A stretch of 64,000 bases of DNA from Oceanisphaera sp. IT1-181 (GTDB lineage: Bacteria > Pseudomonadota > Gammaproteobacteria > Enterobacterales > Aeromonadaceae): assembly GCF_033807535.1 (NCBI RefSeq), contig NZ_CP136856.1, positions 87,001 through 151,000 of the forward strand. The letters are read 5' to 3'. Below are positions 24,093 through 32,571 of this stretch, in pieces (positions within the stretch are counted from its first letter, which is position 1; each line of letters opens with the position of its first letter). Under the pieces are notes generated by a model that saw only the letters and a list, made by a program, of their open reading frames with translations, did no database searches and was not told the origin of the DNA. Made by a program: the position numbers and the translations under genes.

Positions 24093-25036
24093 GCCGCCAT
24101 AAACTATCGGTGTTTCAGCGTTTTGGTATGTATGCCCTCGATCATGCACGCCAGCTGTTTGCTAGCCTAGGTGAAATTTGGCGCACGCCGTTAAGCTCAC
24201 TGATGACCATAGCGGTGCTCGGGGTGAGCTTAGCGCTGCCGGCCAGTTTTTATGTATTATTGAAAAATACCGAAACGGTGAGTGCGGTATGGCAGAGCAA
24301 GGCGCAAATCAGTCTGTATCTGCAGCAAAAAGCCAGCGAAGCACAAATCACTGAGCTGCATGAGCGCTTAGCCAAGTCTGAGAATATCGCGAACGTCACT
24401 TATATCAGTGCCGAGCAAGGCTTAAAGGACTTTCAGGGGGCGGCGGGCTTTTCCGAGGCGCTAGACTTACTGGCTGATAATCCGCTGCCGGCGGTATTAA
24501 TCTTGAACTTGTCGGAAACAGGGCGCGCCCCAGATGCCGCCGAGTTACTGCTTGCCGACATGCATGCCGAGCCCATTGTGGAAACGGCGCGTCTTGATAT
24601 GGCGTGGTTAGCTCGGTTATCCGGTATCGTCGATTTATTGCGCCAAGCGGTGATTGGCATGTCGACTTTGCTGTTGGCAGGCGTCTTGTTGGTGGTCAGT
24701 AATACGTTGCGCCTGAATATTCTAAATAGTCGCTACGAAATTGAAGTGATGAAGCTGGTGGGCGCCACCGATCGCTTTATTCAACGGCCTTTTTTGTATG
24801 TTGGCCTGTGGTACGGCATTATAGGAGGCTTGTTAGCCTGGTGGCTAACCTTGGTGATGGTGTTTTGGTTAAGTCATAAGGTCACCTCACTGGCCGATTT
24901 GTATCAGAGTGACTTTAACTTATTGGGCTTAAACCTAGAAGAAAGCCTGCTGCTGATCCTAACCGGTACTGTGCTGAGCTTGTTTGCCTCTGGTTTTTCT
25001 GTGCGCCGTCACATTCGCGCCATCGAACCCAGCTGA
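24089..25036 (+). CDS. ftsX: cell division protein FtsX
   Basis: A 315-residue inner-membrane partner of FtsE with an N-terminal cytoplasmic tail, four transmembrane helices and a large periplasmic loop (about 65-165) that recruits EnvC. Motifs include TPLSSLMTIAVLGVSLALPA, then LLLAGVLLVVSNTLRLNILNSRYEIEVMKLVGATDRFIQRPFLY. It overlaps the end of ftsE by 4 bp and is followed by rpoH as in E. coli. An envC gene lies at 31214-32563 in this window. Confidence 0.94.
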   Translation: MSRHKLSVFQRFGMYALDHARQLFASLGEIWRTPLSSLMTIAVLGVSLALPASFYVLLKNTETVSAVWQSKAQISLYLQQKASEAQITELHERLAKSENIANVTYISAEQGLKDFQGAAGFSEALDLLADNPLPAVLILNLSETGRAPDAAELLLADMHAEPIVETARLDMAWLARLSGIVDLLRQAVIGMSTLLLAGVLLVVSNTLRLNILNSRYEIEVMKLVGATDRFIQRPFLYVGLWYGIIGGLLAWWLTLVMVFWLSHKVTSLADLYQSDFNLLGLNLEESLLLILTGTVLSLFASGFSVRRHIRAIEPS

Positions 25037-25263
25037 GCGTGACAAGCGAGTTGAACTTTATCACCTAAATATGGTCTTATATACGCTTCATAAGGCCATC
25101 CCTATTGGCCATTGCTATGACCTTTAGGTTACGACCTCTAGTTTTTAATAAATACATTTTCCGCTGTGCAGCTAGGCAGAGCGTATCCAGTTTCAGTTGC
25201 GCAACCTAATTGCGCGAATCTAGAGTGTGTACTGCCGCTGTTTTTATACGGAGTCATGTAAGA

Positions 25264-26136
25264 ATGAATACGAGTGTAATGACAACAGATTTTCAGCGCG
25301 ATTTTTCCCTTGTTCCTCAAGGTAGCTTGGAAGCTTATATCCAAGCGGTCAATACCATTCCTGTGCTCAGTGCCGAACAAGAAAAGTCACTGGCCGAACG
25401 ACTCTTTAACGACGGTGACTTGTCTTCTGCTCGCCAGATGATCATGTCTCACCTGCGTTTTGTGGTGCACATAGCCCGTGGTTATTCCGGCTATGGTTTA
25501 CCACAAGCAGATTTGATCCAAGAAGGTAATATCGGGCTAATGAAAGCCGTGAAGCGCTTTGACCCTGCGGTCGGCGTGCGCTTAGTCTCCTTTGCCGTGC
25601 ATTGGATCAAAGCCGAAATTCACGAATATGTGCTGCGTAACTGGCGAGTGGTAAAAGTAGCTACCACCAAGGCGCAGCGTAAGTTATTCTTTAACTTAAG
25701 AAAATCAAAGAAGCGTTTAGGCTGGTTTAACCAAGCCGAAGTCGCGATGGTGGCGGAGAACTTAGGCGTATTACCGGCTGAGGTAGTGGAAATGGAGTCG
25801 CGCATGAGCGCGCAAGATCCCGCCTTTGACTTATCGTCAGACGATGACGACCGAGATACCAGTTTTTCGCCGGTGCAGTATTTGCAAGATAACAGCTCGG
25901 ATGTGGCACGTCAGGTAGAAGCCGAAAACTGGGAGCAAACCAGTAACCGTCGCTTGCGTGCCGCCGTGGCTACATTGGACGAGCGCAGCCAGCATATTAT
26001 TCAAGCTCGCTGGTTAGATGAAGAAGAAAAAATTACCTTACAAGTATTAGCCGATGAGTATGGCGTATCTGCAGAGCGCATCCGACAGCTGGAAAAAAGC
26101 GCGCTGAAGAAGCTGAAAACGGCCATGGATTCATAA
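25264..26136 (+). CDS. rpoH: RNA polymerase sigma-32 factor
   Basis: Heat-shock sigma factor of 290 residues from the ATG at 25264; a longer frame from 25210 lacks support. Region 2: SHLRFVVHIARGYSGYGLPQADLIQEGNIGLMKAVKRFDP and VSFAVHWIKAEIHEYVLRNWR. The RpoH box: QRKLFFNLRKSKKRLGWF. Region 4 helix-turn-helix: LADEYGVSAERIRQLEKSALKKL. It is preceded by 227 bp with no gene after ftsX, which probably carries its promoters. I cannot see a clear RNA thermosensor by eye. Confidence 0.96.
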   Translation: MNTSVMTTDFQRDFSLVPQGSLEAYIQAVNTIPVLSAEQEKSLAERLFNDGDLSSARQMIMSHLRFVVHIARGYSGYGLPQADLIQEGNIGLMKAVKRFDPAVGVRLVSFAVHWIKAEIHEYVLRNWRVVKVATTKAQRKLFFNLRKSKKRLGWFNQAEVAMVAENLGVLPAEVVEMESRMSAQDPAFDLSSDDDDRDTSFSPVQYLQDNSSDVARQVEAENWEQTSNRRLRAAVATLDERSQHIIQARWLDEEEKITLQVLADEYGVSAERIRQLEKSALKKLKTAMDS

Positions 26137-26154
26137 GTGACAATTAGGTCATAT

Positions 26155-26178
26155 AAAAGGCCCGCAAGGGCCTTTTTT
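26155..26178 (+). terminator. rpoH terminator
   Basis: AAAAGGCCC/GGGCCTTTT with GCAA loop and a run of T, 18 bp past rpoH. Confidence 0.92.
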
Positions 26179-26222
26179 CCGCCAATAATTCTATTCTAAA
26201 AAGATAAAAAGCAGGAAATCCC

Positions 26223-26873
26223 ATGCGAATACTAAAGCACCTGTTTGACAATAATGAAGCTTGGTCAGAGCAGATTAAAGCCGATGATCCAGCCTTTTTC
26301 GAAAAGCTAGCGTTACAACAAGCGCCAGAATATCTGTGGATTGGTTGCTCAGACAGCCGCGTTCCTGCTAACCAGCTTACAGGTTTACTACCGGGCGATG
26401 TATTTGTGCATCGCAATGTGGCAAACCTGATCATGCACACCGACTTTAACTGTTTGTCGGTGGTACAATATGCGGTTGAAGTACTAAAAGTGAAGCATAT
26501 TATCATTTGCGGTCATTACGGCTGTGGTGGTGTTAAAGCGGCCATGGGCGATGCGGAGCTGGGCCTCATTGATAATTGGTTAGCCAGCTTAAAAGATTTA
26601 TATCAACGTTACCGTAAAGACCTGATCAGTGTTGAAGATGATCAGCTAAGAGAAGACGCCTTGTGTGAGCTGAACGTCGTTGAGCAGGTTGCTAACCTGT
26701 GTCGCACTAGCATAGTGCGGCATGCTTGGGAGCGAGGCCAAGCGCTGTCGGTGCATGGCTGGGTATACGGTATTCAAGATGGCCGGCTGCATGATCTCGA
26801 TGTTTGCGTATCGGGAAAAGAAGAAACCCCCGACGTATATCGTATTTTGCAGCAGCGTATATTAGACAAGTGA
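26223..26873 (+). CDS. can: beta-carbonic anhydrase
   Basis: A 216-residue zinc enzyme interconverting CO2 and bicarbonate in the cytoplasm. Zinc ligands are Cys42, His98 and Cys101, with the Asp44-Arg46 dyad (CSDSR at 42-46, HYGCGG at 98-103). Length and motifs match E. coli Can. It has its own ribosome site and is followed 30 bp later by glpX on the same strand. Confidence 0.94.
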   Translation: MRILKHLFDNNEAWSEQIKADDPAFFEKLALQQAPEYLWIGCSDSRVPANQLTGLLPGDVFVHRNVANLIMHTDFNCLSVVQYAVEVLKVKHIIICGHYGCGGVKAAMGDAELGLIDNWLASLKDLYQRYRKDLISVEDDQLREDALCELNVVEQVANLCRTSIVRHAWERGQALSVHGWVYGIQDGRLHDLDVCVSGKEETPDVYRILQQRILDK

Positions 26874-26903
26874 TTCGCCATAGAGCGACGAGTAGGAAAT
26901 CTC

Positions 26904-27911
26904 ATGAGACGTGAATTAGCCATAGAATTTTCGCGAGTAACTGAAGCGGCCGCCTTGGCCGGGTACAAGTGGCTGGGAAGAGGCGATAAAAATACCGCCG
27001 ACGGCGCTGCAGTGGCCGCCATGCGTCATGTACTAAATGAAATTAATATTAGCGGTGAAATTGTTATTGGCGAAGGCGAAATTGATGAAGCGCCTATGCT
27101 CTATATCGGTGAAAAAGTCGGCTTAGGTGGTGATGAAGTCGACATCGCCGTGGATCCTATCGAAGGCACGCGCATGACTGCCATGGGGCAGCCTAATGCC
27201 TTGGCGGTGATTGCCGTGGGCGAAAAGGGCGCTTTCTTACGCGCCCCTGATATGTACATGGAAAAACTGATTGTGGGTGCTGGCGCCAAAGGCGTGATCG
27301 ACCTAGATAAGTCTATCGAGCAAAACATTAAGGCCGTGGCCAAAGCGCTGAATAAGCCGTTATCACGCTTTACCGTGATCACCTTGGCCAAACCGCGCCA
27401 CGATAAAATCATTAAAACCATGCAAGCATTAGGCGTGCGCGTGTTTGCTATACCTGATGGCGACGTGGCGGCCTCTATTTTAGCCTGTGTGCCAGAAAGT
27501 GAAGTCGACATGCTGTATGGCATTGGTGGCTCACCTGAGGGCGTGATTTCTGCCGCTGCCGTACGCTCGCTTGATGGCGACATGCAAGCCCGTTTGGTTC
27601 CGCGCTATGAAGTTAAAGAGCCCACAGCAGAAAATGTGGCGATCGGCAAAGCTGAAATCGCCCGCTGCTTAGAAATGGGCATTGAAGTGGGTAAAGTACT
27701 TAAATTAGAAGATATGGCACGCACCGATAATGTGATGTTTGCCGCGACCGGTATTACTAAAGGCGACTTGCTAGAAGGCATCAGCAGTGATGGCATCTAT
27801 GCGCACACCGAAACCTTAGTGATTCGCGGTAAATCCCGCACCGTGCGCCGCATTCGCTCCACGCATATTTTATCGCGCAAGCGCCAGTCGCTGAAGGACA
27901 TTATTCTTTAA
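26904..27911 (+). CDS. glpX: class II fructose-1,6-bisphosphatase
   Basis: A 335-residue gluconeogenic phosphatase. Family features include RVTEAAALAGYKWLGRGDKNTADGAAVAAM at the N-terminus, GEGEIDEAP (56-64) and the metal/substrate motif DPIEGT (84-89). PRYEVKEPTAENVAIGKAEI and YAHTETLVIRGKSRTVRRI follow near the C-terminus. E. coli GlpX has the same length class. It is not in a glpFK operon here. Confidence 0.94.
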   Translation: MRRELAIEFSRVTEAAALAGYKWLGRGDKNTADGAAVAAMRHVLNEINISGEIVIGEGEIDEAPMLYIGEKVGLGGDEVDIAVDPIEGTRMTAMGQPNALAVIAVGEKGAFLRAPDMYMEKLIVGAGAKGVIDLDKSIEQNIKAVAKALNKPLSRFTVITLAKPRHDKIIKTMQALGVRVFAIPDGDVAASILACVPESEVDMLYGIGGSPEGVISAAAVRSLDGDMQARLVPRYEVKEPTAENVAIGKAEIARCLEMGIEVGKVLKLEDMARTDNVMFAATGITKGDLLEGISSDGIYAHTETLVIRGKSRTVRRIRSTHILSRKRQSLKDIIL

Positions 27912-27991
27912 GGCTACGGCCGTGAGCAGAGAGGGGTAAGTGTGAAGGGTAAAACCCACAGCAGCTTTTTCTAACTACTCAGCTAGTACGT

Positions 27992-28019
27992 AAAAAGGGA
28001 TGCTTCTGCATCCCTTTTT
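27992..28019 (+). terminator. terminator after glpX
   Basis: Stem AAAAAGGGATGC/GCATCCCTTTTT with a 4-nt loop. Confidence 0.9.
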
Positions 28020-28103
28020 GTTGTTTGGCTGTGTGCGAAGTGCTGTATATTTTTTACGAGCCGCCGTCAGTGAAGAGAAGATACAAAACCTAAAGAGCAT
28101 TAT

Positions 28104-28230
28104 TGCCACGGAATCCACAGAAGAACACGGAAAAATAGAAATAAAATCTAAAATAAAGCTTTTACTAACGGCGGTTTTTCGTACTTTATTTTAGTTTGAT
28201 TTTTCTGTGGATTCCGTGTTCTTCCGTGGC
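28104..28230. repeat. CACGGAA-type inverted-repeat element
   Basis: Left end GCCACGGAATCCACAGAAGA and right end the complement of GCCACGGAAGAACACGGAAT; the arms share the modules but in a different order. The core (about 60 bp) is non-coding. It lies in the glpX-fumC intergenic space. Confidence 0.65.
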
Positions 28231-28279
28231 AAAAAATTTTTAGTCTTTAAGATCTTTCTTTAACTGACAGGCTTACGCT

Positions 28280-29641
28280 TTAACGCGTTAACGCGGCCGG
28301 ATCCAACAGCTTTCGCAGTTCTTCGAGCGGAATATCGGTTTGCTCTTGAGCCACTTCTAAAATCGGTCTTCGTTCTTTATAGGCCTGTTTAGCGATTTTG
28401 GCGGCATTTTCGTAGCCGATCACTGGATTAAGCGCGGTAACTAAAATAGGGTTCTTCGCCAAGTTCTCATCAATATGCGCTTGGTTTACCGTAAAGCCGC
28501 TGATAGCTGCTGCCAATAAAGGTGCGCAGTTACTGAGTAGCGCTAGCATGTGCAGCAAATTGTTGGCCACCAAAGGCAGCATTACATTGAGCTGAAAATT
28601 TCCCGACTGGCCGGCTATGGTATTGGCTGTATCTAGCCCTATGACTTGTGCTGCCACCATGGCCACGGCTTCAGGGATCACCGGATTTACTTTGCCGGGC
28701 ATAATGGAGGAGCCCGGTTGCAGCGCAGGTAATTGAATTTCTGCGATGCCGGTTAGCGGCCCTGAGTTCATCCAGCGCAAATCGTTGGCAATCTTCATTA
28801 AGGCTACGGCCAAGGTTTTTAGCTGGCCGGAGAGCTCAACAGCCGTATCTTGACTGCTTAAGCTGTAAAAATAATCCTCAGCGGGGCAAAAATTTAATCC
28901 CGTGCGCTGATTCAGGTAGTTACATGCCAGTTGAGCTTGGCGCGGATCCGCATTAATGCCGGTACCAATGGCGGTGGCACCCAGCGCGAGCTGTTGCAGT
29001 CGGCTCTGCAAGCCGTCTAAACGGTCTCCGGCGTAGCGCACTTGGGTGGCCCAACCGCCTAACTCTTGGTCAAAGCGCAGCGGCATGGCATCCATTAAGT
29101 GAGTGCGGCCAGTTTTGACTTGGTTTTTTAATTGCTCGCCTTTGCTGAGCATGGCTTGCTCTAGCTCTAGCAACGCCGGCATCAGCTGGCGGGATAACGC
29201 CAAGGCGGCACTGAGGTGTACAGCCGAGGGGATCACATCATTGGAGCTTTGGCCCATATTCACGTCATCATTGGCGCTGACCGGCTTGCCTAATTGCGCC
29301 GCCGCCAAATGGGCCAACACCTCATTGACGTTCATATTGGTACTGGTGCCTGAGCCGGTTTGGTAAACATCGATGGGAAATGCATCTGGATGCTTACCGG
29401 CAATCACAGTGTCGGCAGCGGCAATAATGGCCGCGCTTGTGTCTGGATCGAGGCGTTTAAGCTCGCCATTTGCATAAGCACAGGCGGCTTTTAGCTTGGC
29501 AACGGCACTGATAAAAGCAGCAGGTAAAGGCTGACCGGAAATAGGAAAGTTATTAATGGCTCTTTGGGTTTGGGCGCCGTATAAGGCTCCAGCAGGCACG
29601 GCTATCTCGCCCATAGAGTCATGTTCGGTTCTCATCTTCAT
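28280..29641 (-). CDS. fumC: class II fumarate hydratase
   Basis: A 453-residue enzyme of the TCA cycle converting fumarate to malate. Motifs: MRTEHDSMGEIAVPAGALYGAQTQRA, TGSGTSTNMNVNEV (95-108), GRTHLMDAMP with His181, and the superfamily signature GSSIMPGKVNP (310-320). AAGGAG precedes the ATG. GRTHLMDAMP and LPALQPGSS differ from the E. coli FumC forms but suit a second subclass of FumC enzymes. An aspartase-type function is less likely because the aspartase motifs (GRTQLQDAVP, PAKVNP) are not present. Confidence 0.9.
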   Translation of the reverse strand: MKMRTEHDSMGEIAVPAGALYGAQTQRAINNFPISGQPLPAAFISAVAKLKAACAYANGELKRLDPDTSAAIIAAADTVIAGKHPDAFPIDVYQTGSGTSTNMNVNEVLAHLAAAQLGKPVSANDDVNMGQSSNDVIPSAVHLSAALALSRQLMPALLELEQAMLSKGEQLKNQVKTGRTHLMDAMPLRFDQELGGWATQVRYAGDRLDGLQSRLQQLALGATAIGTGINADPRQAQLACNYLNQRTGLNFCPAEDYFYSLSSQDTAVELSGQLKTLAVALMKIANDLRWMNSGPLTGIAEIQLPALQPGSSIMPGKVNPVIPEAVAMVAAQVIGLDTANTIAGQSGNFQLNVMLPLVANNLLHMLALLSNCAPLLAAAISGFTVNQAHIDENLAKNPILVTALNPVIGYENAAKIAKQAYKERRPILEVAQEQTDIPLEELRKLLDPAALTR

Positions 29642-29666
29642 GGAGTCTCCTTAACGCTGCGGGGAT

Positions 29667-30041
29667 TTACTCTAAATTACAGCTTAGCATTGCTGTTGAT
29701 CCGTTAAAGCCTTGAGCTTGTAAAAATGCCACTAACTCTGCTTGTTGCGGCGCCGGCGCTTGAGCCGAATTACACGTGAGCAGGTCTAAGCCCTGGGCTT
29801 TGGCGTCCCGTTTCATGTGTGCCAGTAGCTCTTGGCCTATGCCACGGCGGCGCGTAATATCGCGCACTGCAATAAACGCCAAAGCTGTGTGGTCAAGCCA
29901 AGCCAGCGCCACGGCTCTGTCATTAAAGGTGGCCAAGTAAAATTGCGCCTGTTCGGGCAGGTCACGGCCTTGTAAAATAAGGTTTACATGAGGTTGATGC
30001 AGTTCAGGGATCTGGCTCACGCTATGTATAGTTAGGCGCAT
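29667..30041 (-). CDS. GNAT-fold protein, PanM (PanZ)-like
   Basis: A 124-residue GNAT-superfamily protein. It opens MRLTIHSVSQIPELHQ and has the acetyl-CoA-binding motif AVRDITRRRGIGQELLAHM at about 78-96. E. coli PanM opens MKLTIIRLE and has RVREVTRRRGVGQYLL; the overall length is also alike. PanM binds acetyl-CoA to trigger cleavage of pro-PanD and to limit pantothenate synthesis. If that is right it acts on panD elsewhere; panD is not in this window. An ordinary acetyltransferase is the alternative. Confidence 0.6.
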   Translation of the reverse strand: MRLTIHSVSQIPELHQPHVNLILQGRDLPEQAQFYLATFNDRAVALAWLDHTALAFIAVRDITRRRGIGQELLAHMKRDAKAQGLDLLTCNSAQAPAPQQAELVAFLQAQGFNGSTAMLSCNLE

Positions 30042-30191
30042 TAAAATATTCCTCAGAAAACCGCTAGTTTATCACGAAGGCCAAGCGGTACGCTTTAAGC
30101 CGTACGCTATCCGTAAGGAAAGATGGCCGGCGTCTTTAACTTAAGGCGTACAACGTAAGGCTTACAGCGTTTTACCTTTCACTGGAGGCTC

Positions 30192-30755
30192 ATGACATTC
30201 GATACTCGTGGCCATAATGGCCGGATGACGCATTTTGACCAGCATGACTCCTTTTGGCTGTTTGGTTATGGCTCATTAATATGGAAGGCGGACTTTGCTT
30301 ATTTGGAACGAAAGCCCGCTTGGATTTTTGATTGGAGCCGCCGCTTTTGGCAGGGCTCCCATGATCATAGAGGCACGCCGAGCGCCCCCGGTCGCGTGGT
30401 AACCCTGGTGTCGGAGAGGGGGGCTCGTTGTGATGGCATGGCTTATCGCATTACGCCGGCGGTATTAACACAGCTTGATGTGCGCGAGAAAAATGGCTAC
30501 TTACGAGAATTAGTGCCGATTCATTTTACAGCCACAAGCGCGGTAGAAGGGCTTATTTACTTAGCCACACCAGACAATGCCGCCTTTTTGGGTGAGGCGC
30601 CCTTAGTGCAGATGGCTGAGCAAATTGCCAAGGCTCGCGGGCCTAGCGGCCACAACAGTGAGTATTTGCTTAACCTTGAACGTGCATTACACGAGCTGGG
30701 TGTGAGCGACCAGCATGTGTCGGCGTTGGCGTCGCTGATTAACCCAGCAAAATAG
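30192..30755 (+). CDS. gamma-glutamylcyclotransferase (ChaC-like)
   Basis: A 187-residue protein opening, after a short leader, with FWLFGYGSLIWKADFAYLERKPAWI. This is the YGSLIW signature of ChaC-type enzymes, which split glutathione to 5-oxoproline and Cys-Gly. Later motifs are GRVVTLVSE, the AYRI segment and LDVREKNGYLRELVPI, whose Glu is the likely catalytic acid. GGAGG lies just 3 nt before the ATG, short spacing, so the start is not certain; MTHFDQHDS at 30225 is the alternative. Shorter than E. coli ChaC (231). Confidence 0.85.
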   Translation: MTFDTRGHNGRMTHFDQHDSFWLFGYGSLIWKADFAYLERKPAWIFDWSRRFWQGSHDHRGTPSAPGRVVTLVSERGARCDGMAYRITPAVLTQLDVREKNGYLRELVPIHFTATSAVEGLIYLATPDNAAFLGEAPLVQMAEQIAKARGPSGHNSEYLLNLERALHELGVSDQHVSALASLINPAK

Positions 30756-30764
30756 AGATTATGA

Positions 30765-31016
30765 ATGGAATGTCGTAGCAATTGCGGTGCTTGTTGCATC
30801 GCCCCCAGTATTAGCGGGCCCTTGCCGGGCATGCCCGAGGGCAAACCTGCTGGCGAACCCTGTCTGCATTTAATGGCGGATATGCGCTGTGCTATCTTTG
30901 GCCAGCCAGAACGGCCAGCGGTGTGCGCCAGTTTTAAAGCCATGATGGATGTGTGTGGTAGCTCTAAAACAGAGGCGATGTGGTTGATTAGCGAGCTGGA
31001 AATGGCGACGGGCTAG
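30765..31016 (+). CDS. yeiW: YeiW/YkgJ-family cysteine-cluster protein
   Basis: An 83-residue protein with the cysteine pattern MECRSNCGACCIAPSISGPLPGMPEGKPAG followed by EPCLHL and MRCAIFGQPERPAVCASFKAM. This is closely the E. coli YeiW pattern, including the PLPGMPEGKPAG segment. The cysteines may bind zinc or an Fe-S cluster. Function unknown. It begins 10 bp after the ChaC-like gene and is probably co-transcribed. Confidence 0.85.
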   Translation: MECRSNCGACCIAPSISGPLPGMPEGKPAGEPCLHLMADMRCAIFGQPERPAVCASFKAMMDVCGSSKTEAMWLISELEMATG

Positions 31017-31109
31017 TAGCGCCGAGCTTAAAGAAGAGTCGCGTTTTTTGTAGTGTGCCAATTTATTCGGCACGGTCTTGCATTAGCAATCTACAGTGCA
31101 AACCTAAAA

Positions 31110-31139
31110 CGAGATCCTGATGTGCATCAGGAGGACGGC
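31110..31139. repeat. REP-like palindrome (ATCCTGA...TCAGGA)
   Basis: Copy of the dispersed palindrome of form GCCGTCATCCTGAC-N-GTCAGGATCTCG. Other copies lie at 40297-40327, 47401-47430, 47575-47605, 50675-50705, 51378-51408 and 58755-58784. Confidence 0.75.
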
Positions 31140-31147
31140 CAAAAGCA

Positions 31148-31174
31148 AACATCCATGCCGAGGCATGGATGTAA
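31148..31174 (-). terminator. envC terminator
   Basis: Stem ACATCCATGCC/GGCATGGATGT with a 3-nt loop, followed on the minus strand by TTGCTTTT, 40 bp past the envC stop. Confidence 0.7.
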
Positions 31175-31213
31175 GTATTAGGTTTGTTTTTTAGCTCGGC
31201 GCTGGGCGCTGAA

Positions 31214-32563
31214 TCACGACTTCAACCACGGCAGCGGATCGACGGCTGAACCTTGATAACGAATTTCAAAATACAGGCCAGACTGCTCTTGGCCGCCACT
31301 TTCACCACTCAAGGCAATGGGTTGGCCGGCTGCCACCTTGTCGCCGGGGTTGCGCAGCAGGGATTGGTTATGGCCATAAAGGCTCATGTAGCCTTTACCG
31401 TGATCAATCACCATCACCATGCCAAAACCGCTGAGCCAATCTGCATACACTACCTGACCACTGGCGATGGACGTCACTTCGCGACCGATGGGCGCACCAA
31501 TTAACACGCCTTTCCAGGCTAATTGACTGGTGCGCGCGCCGCCAAAGCGGTGGACTAGCTGGCCTTTGAGTGGCCAAGGCAGCGTGCCTTTTCTTAAACC
31601 AGCAAAGTTACCGCTGGTCTTAGCCACTATTGGCTTGCGCGCGGGTGGCGGTGGGGGCACTTCGTTGGGTCGACTTGGCTCACGACCTGCGGCTTGGTCA
31701 CGTTTCACTCTCGCTTGATATTCACGCTCTTCCCGTTCTACTCTGGCTTGATATTCACGGGCTTCGCGCTCGGCGCGGGCTTTGGCTTCGCGTTCAGCCT
31801 TGGCTCTTGCTTCGCGCTCGGCACGTTCACGGGCCGCTTGCTCGCGGGCAGCCTTGGCGATGGCGGCTTTGATTTGTTGTTCTAGGTTATTAGCAGACTG
31901 CTGCAAGCTCGCCAATCGCTGGTTACTTTTGTCGAGCGTGCTATTGAGCTGCTTGGCGGTGTCACTGCGCTTACTTTGTTGGCTTTTTAGCTTTTCTTGT
32001 TCGCTTTGCTGTTGCGCTAACAGCTCATTAAGCTGATTGCGACTTTGCTCTGCTTGGCGACGGTTTTCTGCCAATTGCTTGGCGGTGAGGGCCAGTTGCT
32101 GCAGGGCCTCGGCACGCACTTGGTTTAAGTGGGCGTAATAGTGCAGTAAACGGTCGATTTCGGTGCTGTCTTGGCCATTGAGCAGCAGCTTCAGATAGTC
32201 ATGGCGACCATTCTGGTAAGAGGCGCGCACTTGCTCAGCCAATAGCTGCTTTTGCTGCTCCGCTTGTTTATTCAGCCGAGTATGCTCTGCATCTAATTGC
32301 GCTAATGCGCTCTCATTGGTTTTGAGCTGCTGCTGAGTTTGATTAAGCTGGCGGGCTTGATTAGAAATGGCTTTTTCATCATTGGCCAACTGTTGCTGCA
32401 GTTGGCTGAGCTGCTTTTTGTGCTGCTGCACGTCCTGCTGCTGGCTGCTGATCTGGCTTTTGACGCTTTTCAGCTCTTTGCTGTCGTTTGCCCATGCGAA
32501 AGTACCGCCCATCAGACCGGTACTTAACAATACTAAGGTGGCGAACAGTCGCTTTTTGCCCAT
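31214..32563 (-). CDS. envC: murein hydrolase activator EnvC
   Basis: A 449-residue periplasmic activator of AmiA/AmiB. A signal peptide (about 1-25) is followed by a long coiled coil (about 28-240), rich in Gln and Leu. Next comes a basic linker of the AREREAKARAEREAREYQA kind (about 240-310). The C-terminal LytM (M23-like) domain runs from about 330 (GTLPWPLKGQLVHRFGG, then GWVMVIDHGKGYMSLYGHNQSLL-like text). The LytM metal site is degenerate, as in E. coli EnvC, so it activates and does not cut. It starts 8 bp after gpmM and is expected to be controlled by the FtsEX complex, also encoded in this window. Confidence 0.92.
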   Translation of the reverse strand: MGKKRLFATLVLLSTGLMGGTFAWANDSKELKSVKSQISSQQQDVQQHKKQLSQLQQQLANDEKAISNQARQLNQTQQQLKTNESALAQLDAEHTRLNKQAEQQKQLLAEQVRASYQNGRHDYLKLLLNGQDSTEIDRLLHYYAHLNQVRAEALQQLALTAKQLAENRRQAEQSRNQLNELLAQQQSEQEKLKSQQSKRSDTAKQLNSTLDKSNQRLASLQQSANNLEQQIKAAIAKAAREQAARERAEREARAKAEREAKARAEREAREYQARVEREEREYQARVKRDQAAGREPSRPNEVPPPPPARKPIVAKTSGNFAGLRKGTLPWPLKGQLVHRFGGARTSQLAWKGVLIGAPIGREVTSIASGQVVYADWLSGFGMVMVIDHGKGYMSLYGHNQSLLRNPGDKVAAGQPIALSGESGGQEQSGLYFEIRYQGSAVDPLPWLKS

Positions 32564-32571
32564 AGACTCGA

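Noticed and set aside
25037..25263. Heat-responsive RNA thermometer before rpoH
   Set aside because: Known for E. coli rpoH, but I could not see a convincing helix around the start codon by eye.
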